Assembly (NCBI RefSeq): GCF_020166335.1
Contig: NZ_JAIUJR010000002.1
Coordinates: forward strand, 372,001 to 436,000
DNA: 64,000 nt
From: Winogradskyella alexanderae
GTDB lineage: Bacteria > Bacteroidota > Bacteroidia > Flavobacteriales > Flavobacteriaceae
Direction of reading: 5' to 3'
Shown here piece by piece: positions 9,122-19,213 of the stretch. How positions within the stretch are numbered: position 1 is the stretch's first letter; each line of letters opens with the position of its first letter. A model generated the notes under the pieces. The model did no database searches and was not told where the DNA came from. It was given only the letters and a program-made list of their open reading frames with translations. The translations under genes were made by a program, and so were the position numbers.

Positions 9122-10244
9122 CAATATCTTTAAATTGTTTTTGATGATCTATGCTCCAAACAGCACCTGACTTTAGACTTTTCAAGAACAAGGAAGCACT
9201 ATCACCAAAACCAAATATCTGCATTTTTTCTGATTGAACTTCATCAATATTATGGATAGCATTAACAATGTTATCTACAATACAATCACAGTTTATAACA
9301 CTCGGAACTTTTACTCTGTTTCTTTGACGTGTACCAATATCTATACTAGGAATCCCATAATAAGGTGCTTCTCGGACTCCTGCACTACTGTTACCAATCA
9401 TAAACTGTGAATGTTTTAGTAACGTCAGAAAATATTCAAATCGGATGGAAGGAAAAATTCTGAAACTTCCATTTTCTTTCAATGATGCATAAGCCTCAAT
9501 TATAAATTGACTTCCTAAATCATTATTAGGAAAAATTACGACATAGTTTTTCATGCTATCTTTCAATGCCTTAACAAATTTTTTGGCATCATCTTTAACA
9601 TGATCTACTTCTGTTGTTACGGGATGATACATAGCCACAGCATAATCATCGAATGGAATCTCGTAGTAAGATTTTACCTCCTCTATTGAGGGCAAACTGT
9701 CCGAAAACATGACATCTATATCCGGTGAGCCAATGGTATGAATGGACTCGGGCAATTCTCCCATTTGAATTAATCTATTCTTGGCTTCGTCATTTGAGGT
9801 ATAATGTATATGACTCAATTTTGAAACAGAATGCCGAATTAACTCATCTATGGTACCCGATATTTCACCACCTTCAATATGTGCCACTAAAATATTGTTA
9901 AGGCTACCTACTATGGCACCAGCTAAAGCTTCTACTCTATCGCCATGAACCACAATTAAGTCAGGTTGAATAGCTTTAACATATTCTGAAAATCCTTCAA
10001 TAGTCTTTGCTAAAGTGAGATCCATTGTGGTTTCATGTGTATGATTACTAAAAGTGTGAATATGCTTAAAACCACAGCGCTCCACTTCTAACAAGGTATA
10101 ACCATAGGCTTCCATAAGATGCATTCCAGTAACAAAGATATAGGGCTCAAACGCTTTTGCTTCTTCCAAAATGGCAATTAATCCTTTTATTTTACCAAAG
10201 TCAGCACGCGTTCCGGTTAAAAAAACAATTTTTCTACTACTCAT
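9111..10244 (-). CDS. neuC: UDP-N-acetylglucosamine 2-epimerase, hydrolysing (NeuC)
   Basis: NeuC converts UDP-GlcNAc to ManNAc plus UDP, the first committed step of bacterial sialic acid synthesis. The 377-residue length matches the family. Visible hallmarks are FLTGTRADFGKIKGLI at the N-terminus, LIVVHGDRVEALAGA, HIEGGEISGTIDELIRHSVS in the middle and FMIGNSSAGVREAPYYGIP near the C-terminus. It lies 11 bases downstream of neuB. A GDP-GlcNAc-using LegG for legionaminic acid is the main alternative, but the LegB/LegC dehydratase and aminotransferase needed for that route were not seen in this window. Confidence 0.88.
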   Translation of the reverse strand: MSSRKIVFLTGTRADFGKIKGLIAILEEAKAFEPYIFVTGMHLMEAYGYTLLEVERCGFKHIHTFSNHTHETTMDLTLAKTIEGFSEYVKAIQPDLIVVHGDRVEALAGAIVGSLNNILVAHIEGGEISGTIDELIRHSVSKLSHIHYTSNDEAKNRLIQMGELPESIHTIGSPDIDVMFSDSLPSIEEVKSYYEIPFDDYAVAMYHPVTTEVDHVKDDAKKFVKALKDSMKNYVVIFPNNDLGSQFIIEAYASLKENGSFRIFPSIRFEYFLTLLKHSQFMIGNSSAGVREAPYYGIPSIDIGTRQRNRVKVPSVINCDCIVDNIVNAIHNIDEVQSEKMQIFGFGDSASLFLKSLKSGAVWSIDHQKQFKDIDGS

Positions 10245-10255
10245 TTACTAAAGTA

Positions 10256-11302
10256 TTATTGTTTTATATCCTCCCACGAAATTTGTTGGTCTTGTTTAAT
10301 TGCTCTAGTAGCGGTTTTCCCCAATATGTCTTTGTAATGCTCAGCCAAAATTTCTCCAGTACCTGGACGTTTTACCCAAATATTCTCTTCTGTAAATACT
10401 TCTCCTTGCTTAATATCTTGTATGGTACAAACGGTGGCAAATGCAAAATCGATAGTCACTTGTTCCTCTTTAGCCGGTTCTTTGGTACCACCACGCATTG
10501 ACCAGACTTCTCTGCTTGCTGTTATTAATGCTTTAGTTTCGTCTTCATCCATACTACAAACAATATCTGGACCTGTTCGATCCATATGATCCGTAAAATG
10601 ACGTTCGAGAATAGACGCCCCTAAAGCAACTGCACCAATACATGCATTATTATTTAGAGTATGATCGCTTAATCCAAATACCTTATCGGGAAAAGCCAGA
10701 TGCAATTGCGTCATGGCTCCAAATCGCACAAGGTGACTCGGAGTAGGATACAAATTAGTGGTATGTAGTAAAGCAACCGGAACTTCATATTTATCGAATA
10801 TTGCTACGGCTTTAGACACACTTTCAATTGTATTCATGCCTGTACTCATGATTACCGGTTTACCAAATTTTGCAATATGCTCTAATAAGGGATAGTTATT
10901 ACATTCTCCAGATCCGATTTTATAGGCAGCCACATTCATTTTATTTAAGCGATTTGATGCTGCTCGAGAAAATGGAGTAGATATGAAAATCATACCTTTA
11001 TCCTCTACATAATTTTTTAATGCAATCTCATCTTCTTCGCTGAGTGCACATCGTTCCATGATATCATAAATTGATGTATCGGCATTTCCTGGTATTACAG
11101 TTTTGGCTGCACCACTCATTTCATCTTCAACAATATGAGTTTGATGTTTTACAACTTCAACACCAGCTCGTTTAGCAGCATCGACCATTTGTTTTGCCAC
11201 ATCCAGGGAACCTTCATGGTTAATACCAATTTCTGCAATTACCAAAGGTGGGTAATCTGGTCCTATTTTTCTTCCTGCAATTGTAATTGATGGATTATTC
11301 AT
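10256..11302 (-). CDS. neuB: N-acetylneuraminate synthase (NeuB)
   Basis: NeuB condenses ManNAc with phosphoenolpyruvate to give N-acetylneuraminate. The N-terminal TIM-barrel domain (about 1-275) contains [35 protein letters not shown] and GLSDHTLNN. The C-terminal SAF/antifreeze-like domain (about 285-348) has [18 protein letters not shown] and covers the active site in the dimer. Length (348) is normal. The start overlaps the end of neuA by eight bases. A legionaminate synthase (LegI) would look very similar; substrate choice is assigned from the neighbouring NeuC and NeuA. Confidence 0.92.
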   Translation of the reverse strand: MNNPSITIAGRKIGPDYPPLVIAEIGINHEGSLDVAKQMVDAAKRAGVEVVKHQTHIVEDEMSGAAKTVIPGNADTSIYDIMERCALSEEDEIALKNYVEDKGMIFISTPFSRAASNRLNKMNVAAYKIGSGECNNYPLLEHIAKFGKPVIMSTGMNTIESVSKAVAIFDKYEVPVALLHTTNLYPTPSHLVRFGAMTQLHLAFPDKVFGLSDHTLNNNACIGAVALGASILERHFTDHMDRTGPDIVCSMDEDETKALITASREVWSMRGGTKEPAKEEQVTIDFAFATVCTIQDIKQGEVFTEENIWVKRPGTGEILAEHYKDILGKTATRAIKQDQQISWEDIKQ

Positions 11303-11972
11303 CTGAGTAGGTTTTGGCCACGAATTCTGCGTAGTTTAAGTCTTCTTGCGTGTCAATATCAACAGACGCAAATGGATGATTTACTATGAAGGGGTAATTC
11401 TTATGACCTAAAATTTGATTATTTAGTATTAATTCGGTTTTTGAGATATATAGCAATCCGTTCTCAAAATATAATGGCTCTAAATCTTGACTTCTCTGAC
11501 CCATTTTATATGTATATGGTATAAATCGATCATCTTTTATTTTGCCTAGTTTTTTGTCGTTCAGTGATACGGTCATTAGACTATCATAATTTCCATTTTT
11601 GAAAACACCAACCGTTTCGTTTAATAATGTATTAGGTCTAAATGGATTTGTAGGTTGAAGTAGGATAACATATTCATAAGATTCTCCCATAGTCTCAAGT
11701 ACATGTTTTAGTGCGGAAACTGTGGTTGAGTCATCCTTTGAAATGGCTTCTGGTCTATCTATAACCTCGATACCTTTTTTCAATACAAAATTCTTGATAT
11801 CCTCATCGTTTGTGGTGACCACAATTTCTGTATTATCATCAGAATTAGCTCTGGCATAATTTAGACTATACTCAATAAGTGGTTTGCCTGATAGTAATTT
11901 TAAATTCTTCCCTGGCAATCGTTTTGAGCCTCCTCGAGCCGGTATTATAATTATTGATTTAGCCTTTGCCAT
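11295..11972 (-). CDS. neuA: CMP-sialic acid synthetase (acylneuraminate cytidylyltransferase, NeuA)
   Basis: NeuA activates the free sialic acid with CTP to give the CMP-sugar donor. The 225-residue protein starts with the nucleotide-binding loop [20 protein letters not shown] and continues with [21 protein letters not shown] and a [15 protein letters not shown] block, all standard for this cytidylyltransferase. The C-terminal [16 protein letters not shown] matches the metal-binding end of the family. It overlaps the upstream GT2 gene and the downstream neuB, so neuA-neuB-neuC form a coupled trio inside the larger operon. Confidence 0.92.
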   Translation of the reverse strand: MAKAKSIIIIPARGGSKRLPGKNLKLLSGKPLIEYSLNYARANSDDNTEIVVTTNDEDIKNFVLKKGIEVIDRPEAISKDDSTTVSALKHVLETMGESYEYVILLQPTNPFRPNTLLNETVGVFKNGNYDSLMTVSLNDKKLGKIKDDRFIPYTYKMGQRSQDLEPLYFENGLLYISKTELILNNQILGHKNYPFIVNHPFASVDIDTQEDLNYAEFVAKTYSDE

Positions 11973-12954
11973 ACATTAAGTTAAATAATCGATGAATGAT
12001 ACGCTTCTTTAGTTTGTAAACCCAAAAGTTAACTGGCCTTGGTCTAAAATTAGGCAATTTTAAATCATATGAGTTTTGCTTACCATCTCTAGCTTTATTT
12101 CTGTTCTCATCCTGTACGGCATTCATCCATGCTTCAACTGTATTACCCATATGATAAGCATAATTATTATAAGTTGAAAGTCGCATTCCTTTTGCATAAT
12201 TTATGGGCTGATCACAATATAAAAACTCAGAGTTATTACCAACCAAAATTAATGATGGTTCCTCTGGAACTGTAGAAAAGAATAGCTCTCTTCGCATACT
12301 CAATATTTGATGCCCACTACCTACGATTGCCTTTGTGTCATTTAACTCAATAACTGGCCATTTAGCATTTTTATCATTCTCCAATTCCCAATGAAAGCTA
12401 TCAAGATATTTATTGTGATCGTCATGATTTTCTGGAATGGATTGGTAATTAAATTTTACCCTTCTAAAAACAATTTTACTTAAAGTTGAAGAGGTTTCGT
12501 AATTCTTAAAATTTCTGCATGGTATAGGTGAAACCGAACCCACATTTTTTATATTCTGAAATATCTTTTCGACCTCAGATTGCCAACCATATTTAAATAA
12601 AATATCAACATCAGCAAGTGTAATAATTGGTTCTCTACTAGCCCTTGCGGCACCGATTAGAGCATCAATTTTTCCAATATTTTTAGTATGATGTATTACA
12701 CTATCAATTGTTTCATTAGCTAATTTTTGATCTAATATCTCTTTAACATCCTTACATGATGCATTATTTACAACGGTTATTGCACAATTGGCATTGGTTG
12801 TGGTAATCGCAGAATCTAAACATAGTTTAAATACTTCAAGTACATTTTTGTAATAGCCCTCCAAAGATGGAATAAATACTAAAATTATGAGACGATGTTG
12901 AAATTCGAGCTCAATTTGATTAGTTTGCTTTTGAGGATTCATTCCAACTCTCAT
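11959..12954 (-). CDS. Glycosyltransferase family 2
   Basis: GT-A fold glycosyltransferase of about 331 residues. LIILVFIPSLEGYYKNVLE gives the first strand, ITLADVDILFKYGW carries the metal-binding DxD, and GSVSPIPCRNFKNYETSS follows in the place expected for the acceptor side. Two starts are possible, ATG at 12954 and ATG at 12942; the N-terminal 20 residues are polar and uninformative. It is four bases from the upstream GT4 gene and overlaps neuA by 14 bases. Sugar and linkage unknown. Confidence 0.7.
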   Translation of the reverse strand: MRVGMNPQKQTNQIELEFQHRLIILVFIPSLEGYYKNVLEVFKLCLDSAITTTNANCAITVVNNASCKDVKEILDQKLANETIDSVIHHTKNIGKIDALIGAARASREPIITLADVDILFKYGWQSEVEKIFQNIKNVGSVSPIPCRNFKNYETSSTLSKIVFRRVKFNYQSIPENHDDHNKYLDSFHWELENDKNAKWPVIELNDTKAIVGSGHQILSMRRELFFSTVPEEPSLILVGNNSEFLYCDQPINYAKGMRLSTYNNYAYHMGNTVEAWMNAVQDENRNKARDGKQNSYDLKLPNFRPRPVNFWVYKLKKRIIHRLFNLMYGKG

Positions 12955-12958
12955 CTGA

Positions 12959-14083
12959 CTAATCCTTTAATTTCTGTTTTGCTTCATGAACAATTGCATT
13001 CATCTGTTCGCACCATTTATCCAAGCTGTAAAGATCTTTTGGAACCTTATCCCTAAATATATTCCCTTTTTGACTAATCTCTTCAATTGCATTTTGCATA
13101 GCGATTACCCATTCATTTACTAGATTAGGATATTCTATGAGCACGCCATATTTCCCATTTCCTAATACCTCTTTGACACTACCTTGTTCTGATGCGATAA
13201 TATAGCATCCACAGTGCATGGCTTCTGCAAGCACAATCCCGAAACCTTCCTTCCAAAGGGTAGGAAAAAGGTATATATCTGACATTTGGTAATATTTAGC
13301 TAATTCTATATTTGGAACGCGCCCAATATTTATAACACCATTTTGATTTATCGCTCTATTAATACCCACTACTATAAGTTTTGTGTTTTTGTTTTTACTA
13401 TGTACTTTTTCAAAAGCTTCTAAAGCAATGTGCAATCCTTTTTTAGGTCTATCTTGAGAGCACCACATAAATAATATGTCGTCCTTTTCAATATCTAGAT
13501 TGGTTCTTAAACTATTTCTTTCATTTTCATCAACCGTATAAAATTTATTAAGCTCTACCGCATTATATAAAATTCTTGCCTTGAATGGGCAATCATCATA
13601 AAATTCGAGATAGGCCTTATACGATAAATGTGAAAGAAAGAAAAACTCATCTATGGCATACAAAAAACTCTTCCCTTTTTTTCTAGAAACAATTGGTGCA
13701 AATCCTTGGAAATAATATTGGATGTAAAAATCTGCTCTATTATGTTTTTCATTGAGGTACCTATCAATTGGAATAACGATACCGCTATTATCAATAATTT
13801 GAATTATATATTTTTTATTGGGCTCAATGATTTTGTCTATTGCTTCGATATAATTGCCATGAGAACTTTGCGAAGGCAATTTATTCTTCACCTTATCAAA
13901 AACAGAAACTTTTCTTAAGAATTGGTATTTTATATGAGGTGACTTAACCTCTGGTTCAGGACAAATAATATAGTTAAAAGGATGCTTTTTTTTCTCTAAC
14001 AAATAGCCATACATGTTAGTCCAGCTAGCCACTTTATGAAATGGCAAGGCTAGTCCTGAAATTAAAATAACCTCTGCATCCAT
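12959..14083 (-). CDS. Glycosyltransferase family 4
   Basis: GT4-type enzyme of 374 residues. The donor domain is easy to see: ILFMWCSQDRPKKGLHIALE, then the EX7E block FPTLWKEGFGIVLAEAMHCG and GSVKEVLGNGKYGVL. The N-terminal acceptor domain is diverged but ends in an extended ILYNAVELNKFY linker typical of the family. It is separated by only four bases from the following GT2 gene. Cytoplasmic assembly of the glycan is inferred from context. Confidence 0.85.
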   Translation of the reverse strand: MDAEVILISGLALPFHKVASWTNMYGYLLEKKKHPFNYIICPEPEVKSPHIKYQFLRKVSVFDKVKNKLPSQSSHGNYIEAIDKIIEPNKKYIIQIIDNSGIVIPIDRYLNEKHNRADFYIQYYFQGFAPIVSRKKGKSFLYAIDEFFFLSHLSYKAYLEFYDDCPFKARILYNAVELNKFYTVDENERNSLRTNLDIEKDDILFMWCSQDRPKKGLHIALEAFEKVHSKNKNTKLIVVGINRAINQNGVINIGRVPNIELAKYYQMSDIYLFPTLWKEGFGIVLAEAMHCGCYIIASEQGSVKEVLGNGKYGVLIEYPNLVNEWVIAMQNAIEEISQKGNIFRDKVPKDLYSLDKWCEQMNAIVHEAKQKLKD

Positions 14084-14109
14084 TTTAATGTAAAATTCTA
14101 GGGTGTTTT

Positions 14110-15279
14110 TTACTGTAGCTCATAAGATTTTAATGCCTTAAAAATAGCATTTTTATATTGACTTTTAATTTGCTCAACGGTATATTTCTGAAGATAACAC
14201 TCTCTATTTTGGTATGCTATTTTCTCAATCTCCTCTGCTTTTAAACATTGAATTTTGACTAAGTTACTTTTTAAAGATTCCATATCACCCACTCGAAACC
14301 AAAATTGATTTTTAAGATTTTCTAATCGCTCTGGCATAGCACCTACTTTGGTAGATAAAATAATTCTTCCTGATGCCATTGCCTCAAGACCAATTAAGGG
14401 TCCTGACTCTTCAAAACTAGGAATAACAACAATATCAGATTTTTCTATTTCCTTAACAAGATTATCTTGATCTAAAAATCCAAGTACATGTATTTTCGAG
14501 AAAGATTCTGCAACAGATTCTAGTTTATTCATTTGTGGACCATCTCCTACTACCCTTAACCTTAAATTGGTTTTTAATTTCATGAATTCTTGGGTAAAAT
14601 CTAGAATGCCCTTCTCCTCTGAAATTCGGCCTGCGTAAAGTAAATTCTCGGCTTTGTTTGTAACATCTAACTTAAGTAATTTAGCCTCATTGTAAGCACA
14701 TTGATCTATAATCTCAAACCTATGTTGATTTAAGGAATTTAACTTATTGGCATTTGATGTAGAATGATGTAAATACAAATTTATATCATTTAACCAGTCT
14801 CGATGAATAAGGTTTTCTTCATGTATCGTTGTAGAGGGCCGGAATACAACTGGTATTGAATTGCGCTTTGCGTAATCAACAATCTCTCCAACATAATTAC
14901 TGGTAATCTGTGCACAAAGCAACACTAAATCGCATTTATCTATTTCAGAATGAATCTGACTCAGTGCAAATTTTCTATAACCACTTGATTTGGCGACAGA
15001 ATTACTCACAAAAGCATATTTATCTAATTTTTTCTTGGACCTAATAGAACTTAGTACAGACAATAATCTAAACCAAAAACTTTTGTTGTAAATAAGTTGA
15101 TTTAAAGTAAATACCTTTTCAAAAGGAACAAAATCAAAAAGCTGAGATTTAAACGTTAAATTTCCTGAAGACAAAATTTCAACTTCAAAATCTTTAGAAA
15201 GTGCATGAGCAATAAAGCCTGTTTCAAGTTCCCTACCGCCATGGTCACCTAGAGGTCCAAAAATCAATATTTTGCTCAT
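14110..15279 (-). CDS. Glycosyltransferase family 4
   Basis: GT4-type enzyme of 389 residues with ILIFGPLGDHGGRELETGF at the N-terminus, AENLLYAGRISEEKGILDF opening the donor domain, RVVGDGPQMNKLE, and the EX7E pair in PSFEESGPLIGLEAMASG. All expected GT4 landmarks are in place and spacing is normal. The start codon shares one base with the stop of the upstream GT2 gene. Specificity not predictable. Confidence 0.87.
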   Translation of the reverse strand: MSKILIFGPLGDHGGRELETGFIAHALSKDFEVEILSSGNLTFKSQLFDFVPFEKVFTLNQLIYNKSFWFRLLSVLSSIRSKKKLDKYAFVSNSVAKSSGYRKFALSQIHSEIDKCDLVLLCAQITSNYVGEIVDYAKRNSIPVVFRPSTTIHEENLIHRDWLNDINLYLHHSTSNANKLNSLNQHRFEIIDQCAYNEAKLLKLDVTNKAENLLYAGRISEEKGILDFTQEFMKLKTNLRLRVVGDGPQMNKLESVAESFSKIHVLGFLDQDNLVKEIEKSDIVVIPSFEESGPLIGLEAMASGRIILSTKVGAMPERLENLKNQFWFRVGDMESLKSNLVKIQCLKAEEIEKIAYQNRECYLQKYTVEQIKSQYKNAIFKALKSYELQ

Positions 15280-16121
15280 TATCTTACGCCGAATAATCTT
15301 AAAAGTTTAGCACTAACACCAAGATGTACTGTTGCTATCTTTCTAAAAAAAGGTGATTTGTCTACAATTTTCAAATACCTAAATCTTTTATTAGTTTTTA
15401 AGAATTTTTCGAATATGTACGTGTCATTTTCGTTATTAAAAATAAGTGGAAAATAGGTCTCTAATACTTTTCTTCGCTCCTTGTAAACATAATCATAATT
15501 ATTCTCGTTTGACGACACACCTTTGGTATCAAACACAGAAATTGTGAGCGGAATCTTTGCAAATGACTCATTATTTAAACCTAAAACTTTTATGAAAAAA
15601 GCCCAATCCGATACAATTTTGAGCGACTCATCGTATAATCCATATTTAGAAAATAATTCTCTTTTTATAAAGGTAGATGGATGAGAAATAGCATTACCCA
15701 CTAGATAGGAGAATGTCATTTTTTCAGGATGTTCTCGCAGTCTTGGACCTGAATCTTCGTCGAATATTAAACTACCAGATAATACGCCGTAATCGTTCTT
15801 TAGATAAGGTAATACGTGTGAAATCACCTTCTTATTTTCAAGATAATCACCACTATTTAAAAACAATATATATTTACCCTTTGCCATCTTTATACCTTTA
15901 TTCATAGCGTTGTAAATACCGGAATCCCGTTCACTCACAAAATTTAAATTTTTGTAGTTGAAAGATTTTATAACATTTAAACTATCATCAGTTGAATTAC
16001 CATCAATAATTATATGTTCAAAATCCCTAGAGCTTTGTGATCCTAAACTTTCCATAGTTTTTTTTAAACCTAAGGCATTATTGTAGTTTATTGTAATTAT
16101 AGATAAGAGATCGCATGACAT
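15279..16121 (-). CDS. Glycosyltransferase family 2 (WcaA-like)
   Basis: GT2 enzyme of 280 residues of the compact colanic-acid WcaA/WcaE kind. Motifs in order: LSIITINYNNALGLKKTMES, the IIIDGNSTDDSLNVI nucleotide-binding stretch, SERDSGIYNAMNKGIKMAKG, and the FLNSGD metal site. SHPSTFIKRELFSKYGLYDE and VSDWAFFIKV follow, with the latter in the catalytic-base region. It starts eight bases after the GT42-like gene. Adds one sugar to the lipid-linked or chain acceptor, by inference from family and location. Confidence 0.88.
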   Translation of the reverse strand: MSCDLLSIITINYNNALGLKKTMESLGSQSSRDFEHIIIDGNSTDDSLNVIKSFNYKNLNFVSERDSGIYNAMNKGIKMAKGKYILFLNSGDYLENKKVISHVLPYLKNDYGVLSGSLIFDEDSGPRLREHPEKMTFSYLVGNAISHPSTFIKRELFSKYGLYDESLKIVSDWAFFIKVLGLNNESFAKIPLTISVFDTKGVSSNENNYDYVYKERRKVLETYFPLIFNNENDTYIFEKFLKTNKRFRYLKIVDKSPFFRKIATVHLGVSAKLLRLFGVR

Positions 16122-16128
16122 ACGAGAA

Positions 16129-16926
16129 TCACTTTTTTATTATTTCTAGTTTTTTATCAAATTCAAACACGTCAAAATCTGAAAAAGGATCATAATTATA
16201 AATTTTAATTCCGTTTTTCTCCGCTTCGAGTTTTAAGGTTTCATATTGCTGGTACAACTCATATTCTTTGTAAAGCCTTTCTTTGGGAAATGGTTGCTTT
16301 TGTTTCTCATATGCGATTTCAATTCCGGCCTTGTGAAGATAAAATTCTAGTGAAGGCTTATCATGATCGTAAAAATGAGTATATGGCTTAATGCATTGCC
16401 AATCGTGATTAACACCAAAAATCCCTATTCTAGGTATTTCGCAATATATTGCTAGCTGCAGTGCAATAAGTGTAACACTCCAAGGTGAAATAACCGGTTT
16501 GGTAAAGTCTATTGGCAATTGGCCTCCATAGGAATAGTAATACACCTTACGATTATCAAAAACCAGATCTGCCATTTCTTTGTCTCTTTTCTCAATAAGT
16601 AATGGTACATTTTTTGGTAATATATGGTTACAACGTGTCCACCAATCTTTTAAAACCCCTTTAGTTATGGGTGGATGTGAGGCTGCGAAAATGTGAATTT
16701 TTGGATTTATTTTTTGAATGTCCGGATGTTCAAAGAAATTCCCAACAGTAATTCCAAAGTCATTGGCAAACGATGTTAAATTTAGTTTTTTTATAGAACC
16801 CGAAGAGCCAAAGATCACTGCCTGTTTGTAGCCTGAAAACAAAGATTTTAGTTCTTCGTTGTTGGAATATAGCTTATATGGATTATTCAATATTCTTCTT
16901 ATTCTCCTTTTAATTCTTTCAATCAT
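16129..16926 (-). CDS. GT42/DUF115 (MptE-like) protein, candidate sialyltransferase
   Basis: A 265-residue protein whose layout resembles the MptE-like/DUF115 and GT42 sialyltransferase fold. An N-terminal nucleotide-binding loop (AVIFGSSGSIKKLNL) is followed by a substitute for the usual FxxNxF strand (GITVGNFFEHPD). A helix-strand unit SPWSVTLIALQLAIYCEIPR then runs into IGIFGVNHDW, which matches in position the conserved GVYxxxxAIxxG..IYLSGID stretch of GT42. A histidine-rich THFYDHDKP lies where GT42 enzymes place their catalytic histidine. With neuABC in the same operon and no other recognisable sialyltransferase, transfer of the CMP-sialic acid is a reasonable hypothesis. The resemblance is judged by eye, so the functional call is uncertain. 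Confidence 0.45.
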   Translation of the reverse strand: MIERIKRRIRRILNNPYKLYSNNEELKSLFSGYKQAVIFGSSGSIKKLNLTSFANDFGITVGNFFEHPDIQKINPKIHIFAASHPPITKGVLKDWWTRCNHILPKNVPLLIEKRDKEMADLVFDNRKVYYYSYGGQLPIDFTKPVISPWSVTLIALQLAIYCEIPRIGIFGVNHDWQCIKPYTHFYDHDKPSLEFYLHKAGIEIAYEKQKQPFPKERLYKEYELYQQYETLKLEAEKNGIKIYNYDPFSDFDVFEFDKKLEIIKK

Positions 16927-16956
16927 TCTTTGAAATTATAAAATGGGTAAATCGGT

Positions 16957-17970
16957 TTATCTTGTGTAAGATCTATAATCTAGTTTTGGATTATACAATA
17001 GTTTATATCCTTTATTAAAAAACAGCAAGACCAATAGGCCTAAAAGTACTCTTATTTTTATTTGGAATTTTAGTCCTGAATTAAAAGTATAATCAAAAAT
17101 ATTAACACCAAGTCTTTTAAAGAACATAAAACGCTCTTTGATGCCACTTGATAACACATTTATATTGTAATAATTTACACACTGCCTATAAAAAATATAT
17201 TGTTTCAATTGCTTACTATGCTTCAATTTACTTTTTCGAACAATATTAAAAGCATTATCAAAAAATTTGAAAATCGAAGTCTGAGCTTTTAAACTAAATG
17301 ACGCATTTTTTGTTATGCTCTCATTTCCTTGTCTTAAATAAAACAGGACATCTTTTAGATACTTATATTTTGGCTTGTAAGTAAGCATCCTTAAATGAAA
17401 ATCCCACTCTTGAGCGCGATGCAGTGTTTCATCAAACAATTCTTTATCTGAAATAAACTTTCGACGCCACAAAACAGAATCTGTGATAAAAGACAATCCA
17501 TTTAACAAATAATCCTCTATGTAATTTTCAGATTGAAAGATTAAGGGTTTTATGGCCTTCTCAGAGTAGTCTTTTTTTTCTGTTTTATCTGTAAAAGTCG
17601 AGTATACACAACAACAAAAGTCTAACGTCGTATCACTTATTAGCTCCGACACTCTTTTCATTAAAAAATCTGGGTGCATTACATCATCACTATCAAACCA
17701 GTTTATAAAGTCGCCCTTTGATTTTTCAAATCCAAAATTACGGCACGCATTAGCACCTTTGGGTCTCTCAATTGATCTTTTAAAGTATTGAAATCTAGAA
17801 TCAATGTCTACAAAAGATTTTATAGTTGATTCCGTACTATCCGTACTATGGTCATCTACAATTATACATTCCCAGTTACGATAGGTTTGTAAAAGAATAC
17901 TGTCCAATGTTTCAATCAATATCTTTTCTCGATTATACGTTGGAATTATTATGGATATTAAAGGTTGCAA
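16957..17970 (-). CDS. Glycosyltransferase family 2
   Basis: GT2 enzyme of 337 residues starting at TTG. The N-terminal domain is classic: PLISIIIPTYNREKILIETL, WECIIVDDHSTDSTES, GANACRNFGFEKSKGDFINW and the FDSDD metal site. AQEWDFHLRML holds the catalytic-base region. The C-terminal 90 residues are basic and contain a hydrophobic stretch (VLLGLLVLLFF) that may sit on the membrane. It lies four bases downstream of the GT4 gene. Sugar specificity unknown. Confidence 0.87.
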   Translation of the reverse strand: MQPLISIIIPTYNREKILIETLDSILLQTYRNWECIIVDDHSTDSTESTIKSFVDIDSRFQYFKRSIERPKGANACRNFGFEKSKGDFINWFDSDDVMHPDFLMKRVSELISDTTLDFCCCVYSTFTDKTEKKDYSEKAIKPLIFQSENYIEDYLLNGLSFITDSVLWRRKFISDKELFDETLHRAQEWDFHLRMLTYKPKYKYLKDVLFYLRQGNESITKNASFSLKAQTSIFKFFDNAFNIVRKSKLKHSKQLKQYIFYRQCVNYYNINVLSSGIKERFMFFKRLGVNIFDYTFNSGLKFQIKIRVLLGLLVLLFFNKGYKLLYNPKLDYRSYTR

Positions 17971-17974
17971 TGTT

Positions 17975-19207
17975 TCAATTGGCGTTGTATAAATCTATTA
18001 TTCTTTTACTCTGTATCTCACTATTAAAATTTCTTTCAACCAGTTCTCTAGCCTTCTCACCCATTTGGCAAATTAAAGCAGGCGCTTTTATGAACTTTTC
18101 AATGCTATTTGCAAGATTTACCTCATTGGCTTTGGATACAATAAAACCTGTTTTGCCATGTAATATGGTTTCAGGCACACCACCAAAGTTAAAACCAACC
18201 GCGGGAATACCTGTGGCTTGTGCTTCGGCAGTTACCAGACCTTGACCTTCTGCCCTACCAAAATAGTCAGTTGTTGATGTCATAAGAAATAAATGTGATC
18301 TATTTAAAATGTCAATTACTTCATTCTGTGATTTACTTTGTTTTAGCGTTATGAAATCTTCTAGCTCCAAATGCTTAATCAAATTTTTCAGGTTATTATA
18401 AGTATCGCCTGTCCCAACGATGGTATAGTTTATTTTATACCCTCTGTCTACCAATATTTTTACGGCTCTTATTCCCAAATGTTGTCCCTTCAATTTAATT
18501 AATCGCCCCACTGTGACCAAATTTAGCTCGTCATGAATTTTTCTATGTTGAAATTTGAATTTATTCACATCTACACCAACTGGATTTACAACAAGTTTTT
18601 CTGAAGGAGCATTTAACAGCCTTAAATTATTTGCCAAGTAATTTGAACTGGTAATTATTCTATTTGAAAAATGAAATAAGTTCGAATAAGCTTTTGCCAA
18701 AGACTCCCTGTTTTCTTCAGTTGAAAAGGTATCGATGCCATAGAATGTAGTTATAAGATTTGTTTTTATAGCTCCTACCTCTATCATCTCAGCAACTAGT
18801 TTTCCACATATTCCAAAATGTGCATGAAAACAATTGGCATCCTTATAGTTTAAGAAGGATGCAGCTTGAAACCACATTTTTAGCGATCTCGACTTTTTAC
18901 CATATTTTTTATTTAATGTTCTGAACAAAACTGAGGCGTATCCAATATTTTTTATCAAAATGGCAAACGCCTTAATTACCTTTAAAATTTTACTGCTTGG
19001 TAATTTTGAATTAAAAGAAATAGCCCGTTCATAAAGATTGTAATCTTCAAACAATTTTTCTTGAGATGCAAAATTTAGAGGCTTTAAATTATTCACCAAT
19101 AGTATTGGGTCATATCCTCTTTTAATAGTCTCAACAATATGGTTAACAATAAAAGTTTCCGATTTTGAAGGGAAATCATTAATTACATGCACAATTTTTT
19201 TACGCAT
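17975..19207 (-). CDS. Glycosyltransferase family 4 (WcaL-like)
   Basis: GT4 enzyme of 410 residues resembling the colanic-acid WcaL/AmsK group. Typical features are IVHVINDFPSKSETFIVNHI at the N-terminus, CFHAHFGICGKLVAEM, TFYGIDTF, NPVGVDVNKFKF before the donor domain, LVTVGRLIKLKGQHLGIRAV and the EX7E pair in AEGQGLVTAEAQATGIP. The catalytic features all look intact. Seven bases separate it from the preceding gene. Enzymes of this group usually add galactose or a related hexose, but that is only a family tendency. Confidence 0.87.
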   Translation of the reverse strand: MRKKIVHVINDFPSKSETFIVNHIVETIKRGYDPILLVNNLKPLNFASQEKLFEDYNLYERAISFNSKLPSSKILKVIKAFAILIKNIGYASVLFRTLNKKYGKKSRSLKMWFQAASFLNYKDANCFHAHFGICGKLVAEMIEVGAIKTNLITTFYGIDTFSTEENRESLAKAYSNLFHFSNRIITSSNYLANNLRLLNAPSEKLVVNPVGVDVNKFKFQHRKIHDELNLVTVGRLIKLKGQHLGIRAVKILVDRGYKINYTIVGTGDTYNNLKNLIKHLELEDFITLKQSKSQNEVIDILNRSHLFLMTSTTDYFGRAEGQGLVTAEAQATGIPAVGFNFGGVPETILHGKTGFIVSKANEVNLANSIEKFIKAPALICQMGEKARELVERNFNSEIQSKRIIDLYNAN

Positions 19208-19213
19208 TTCAAT

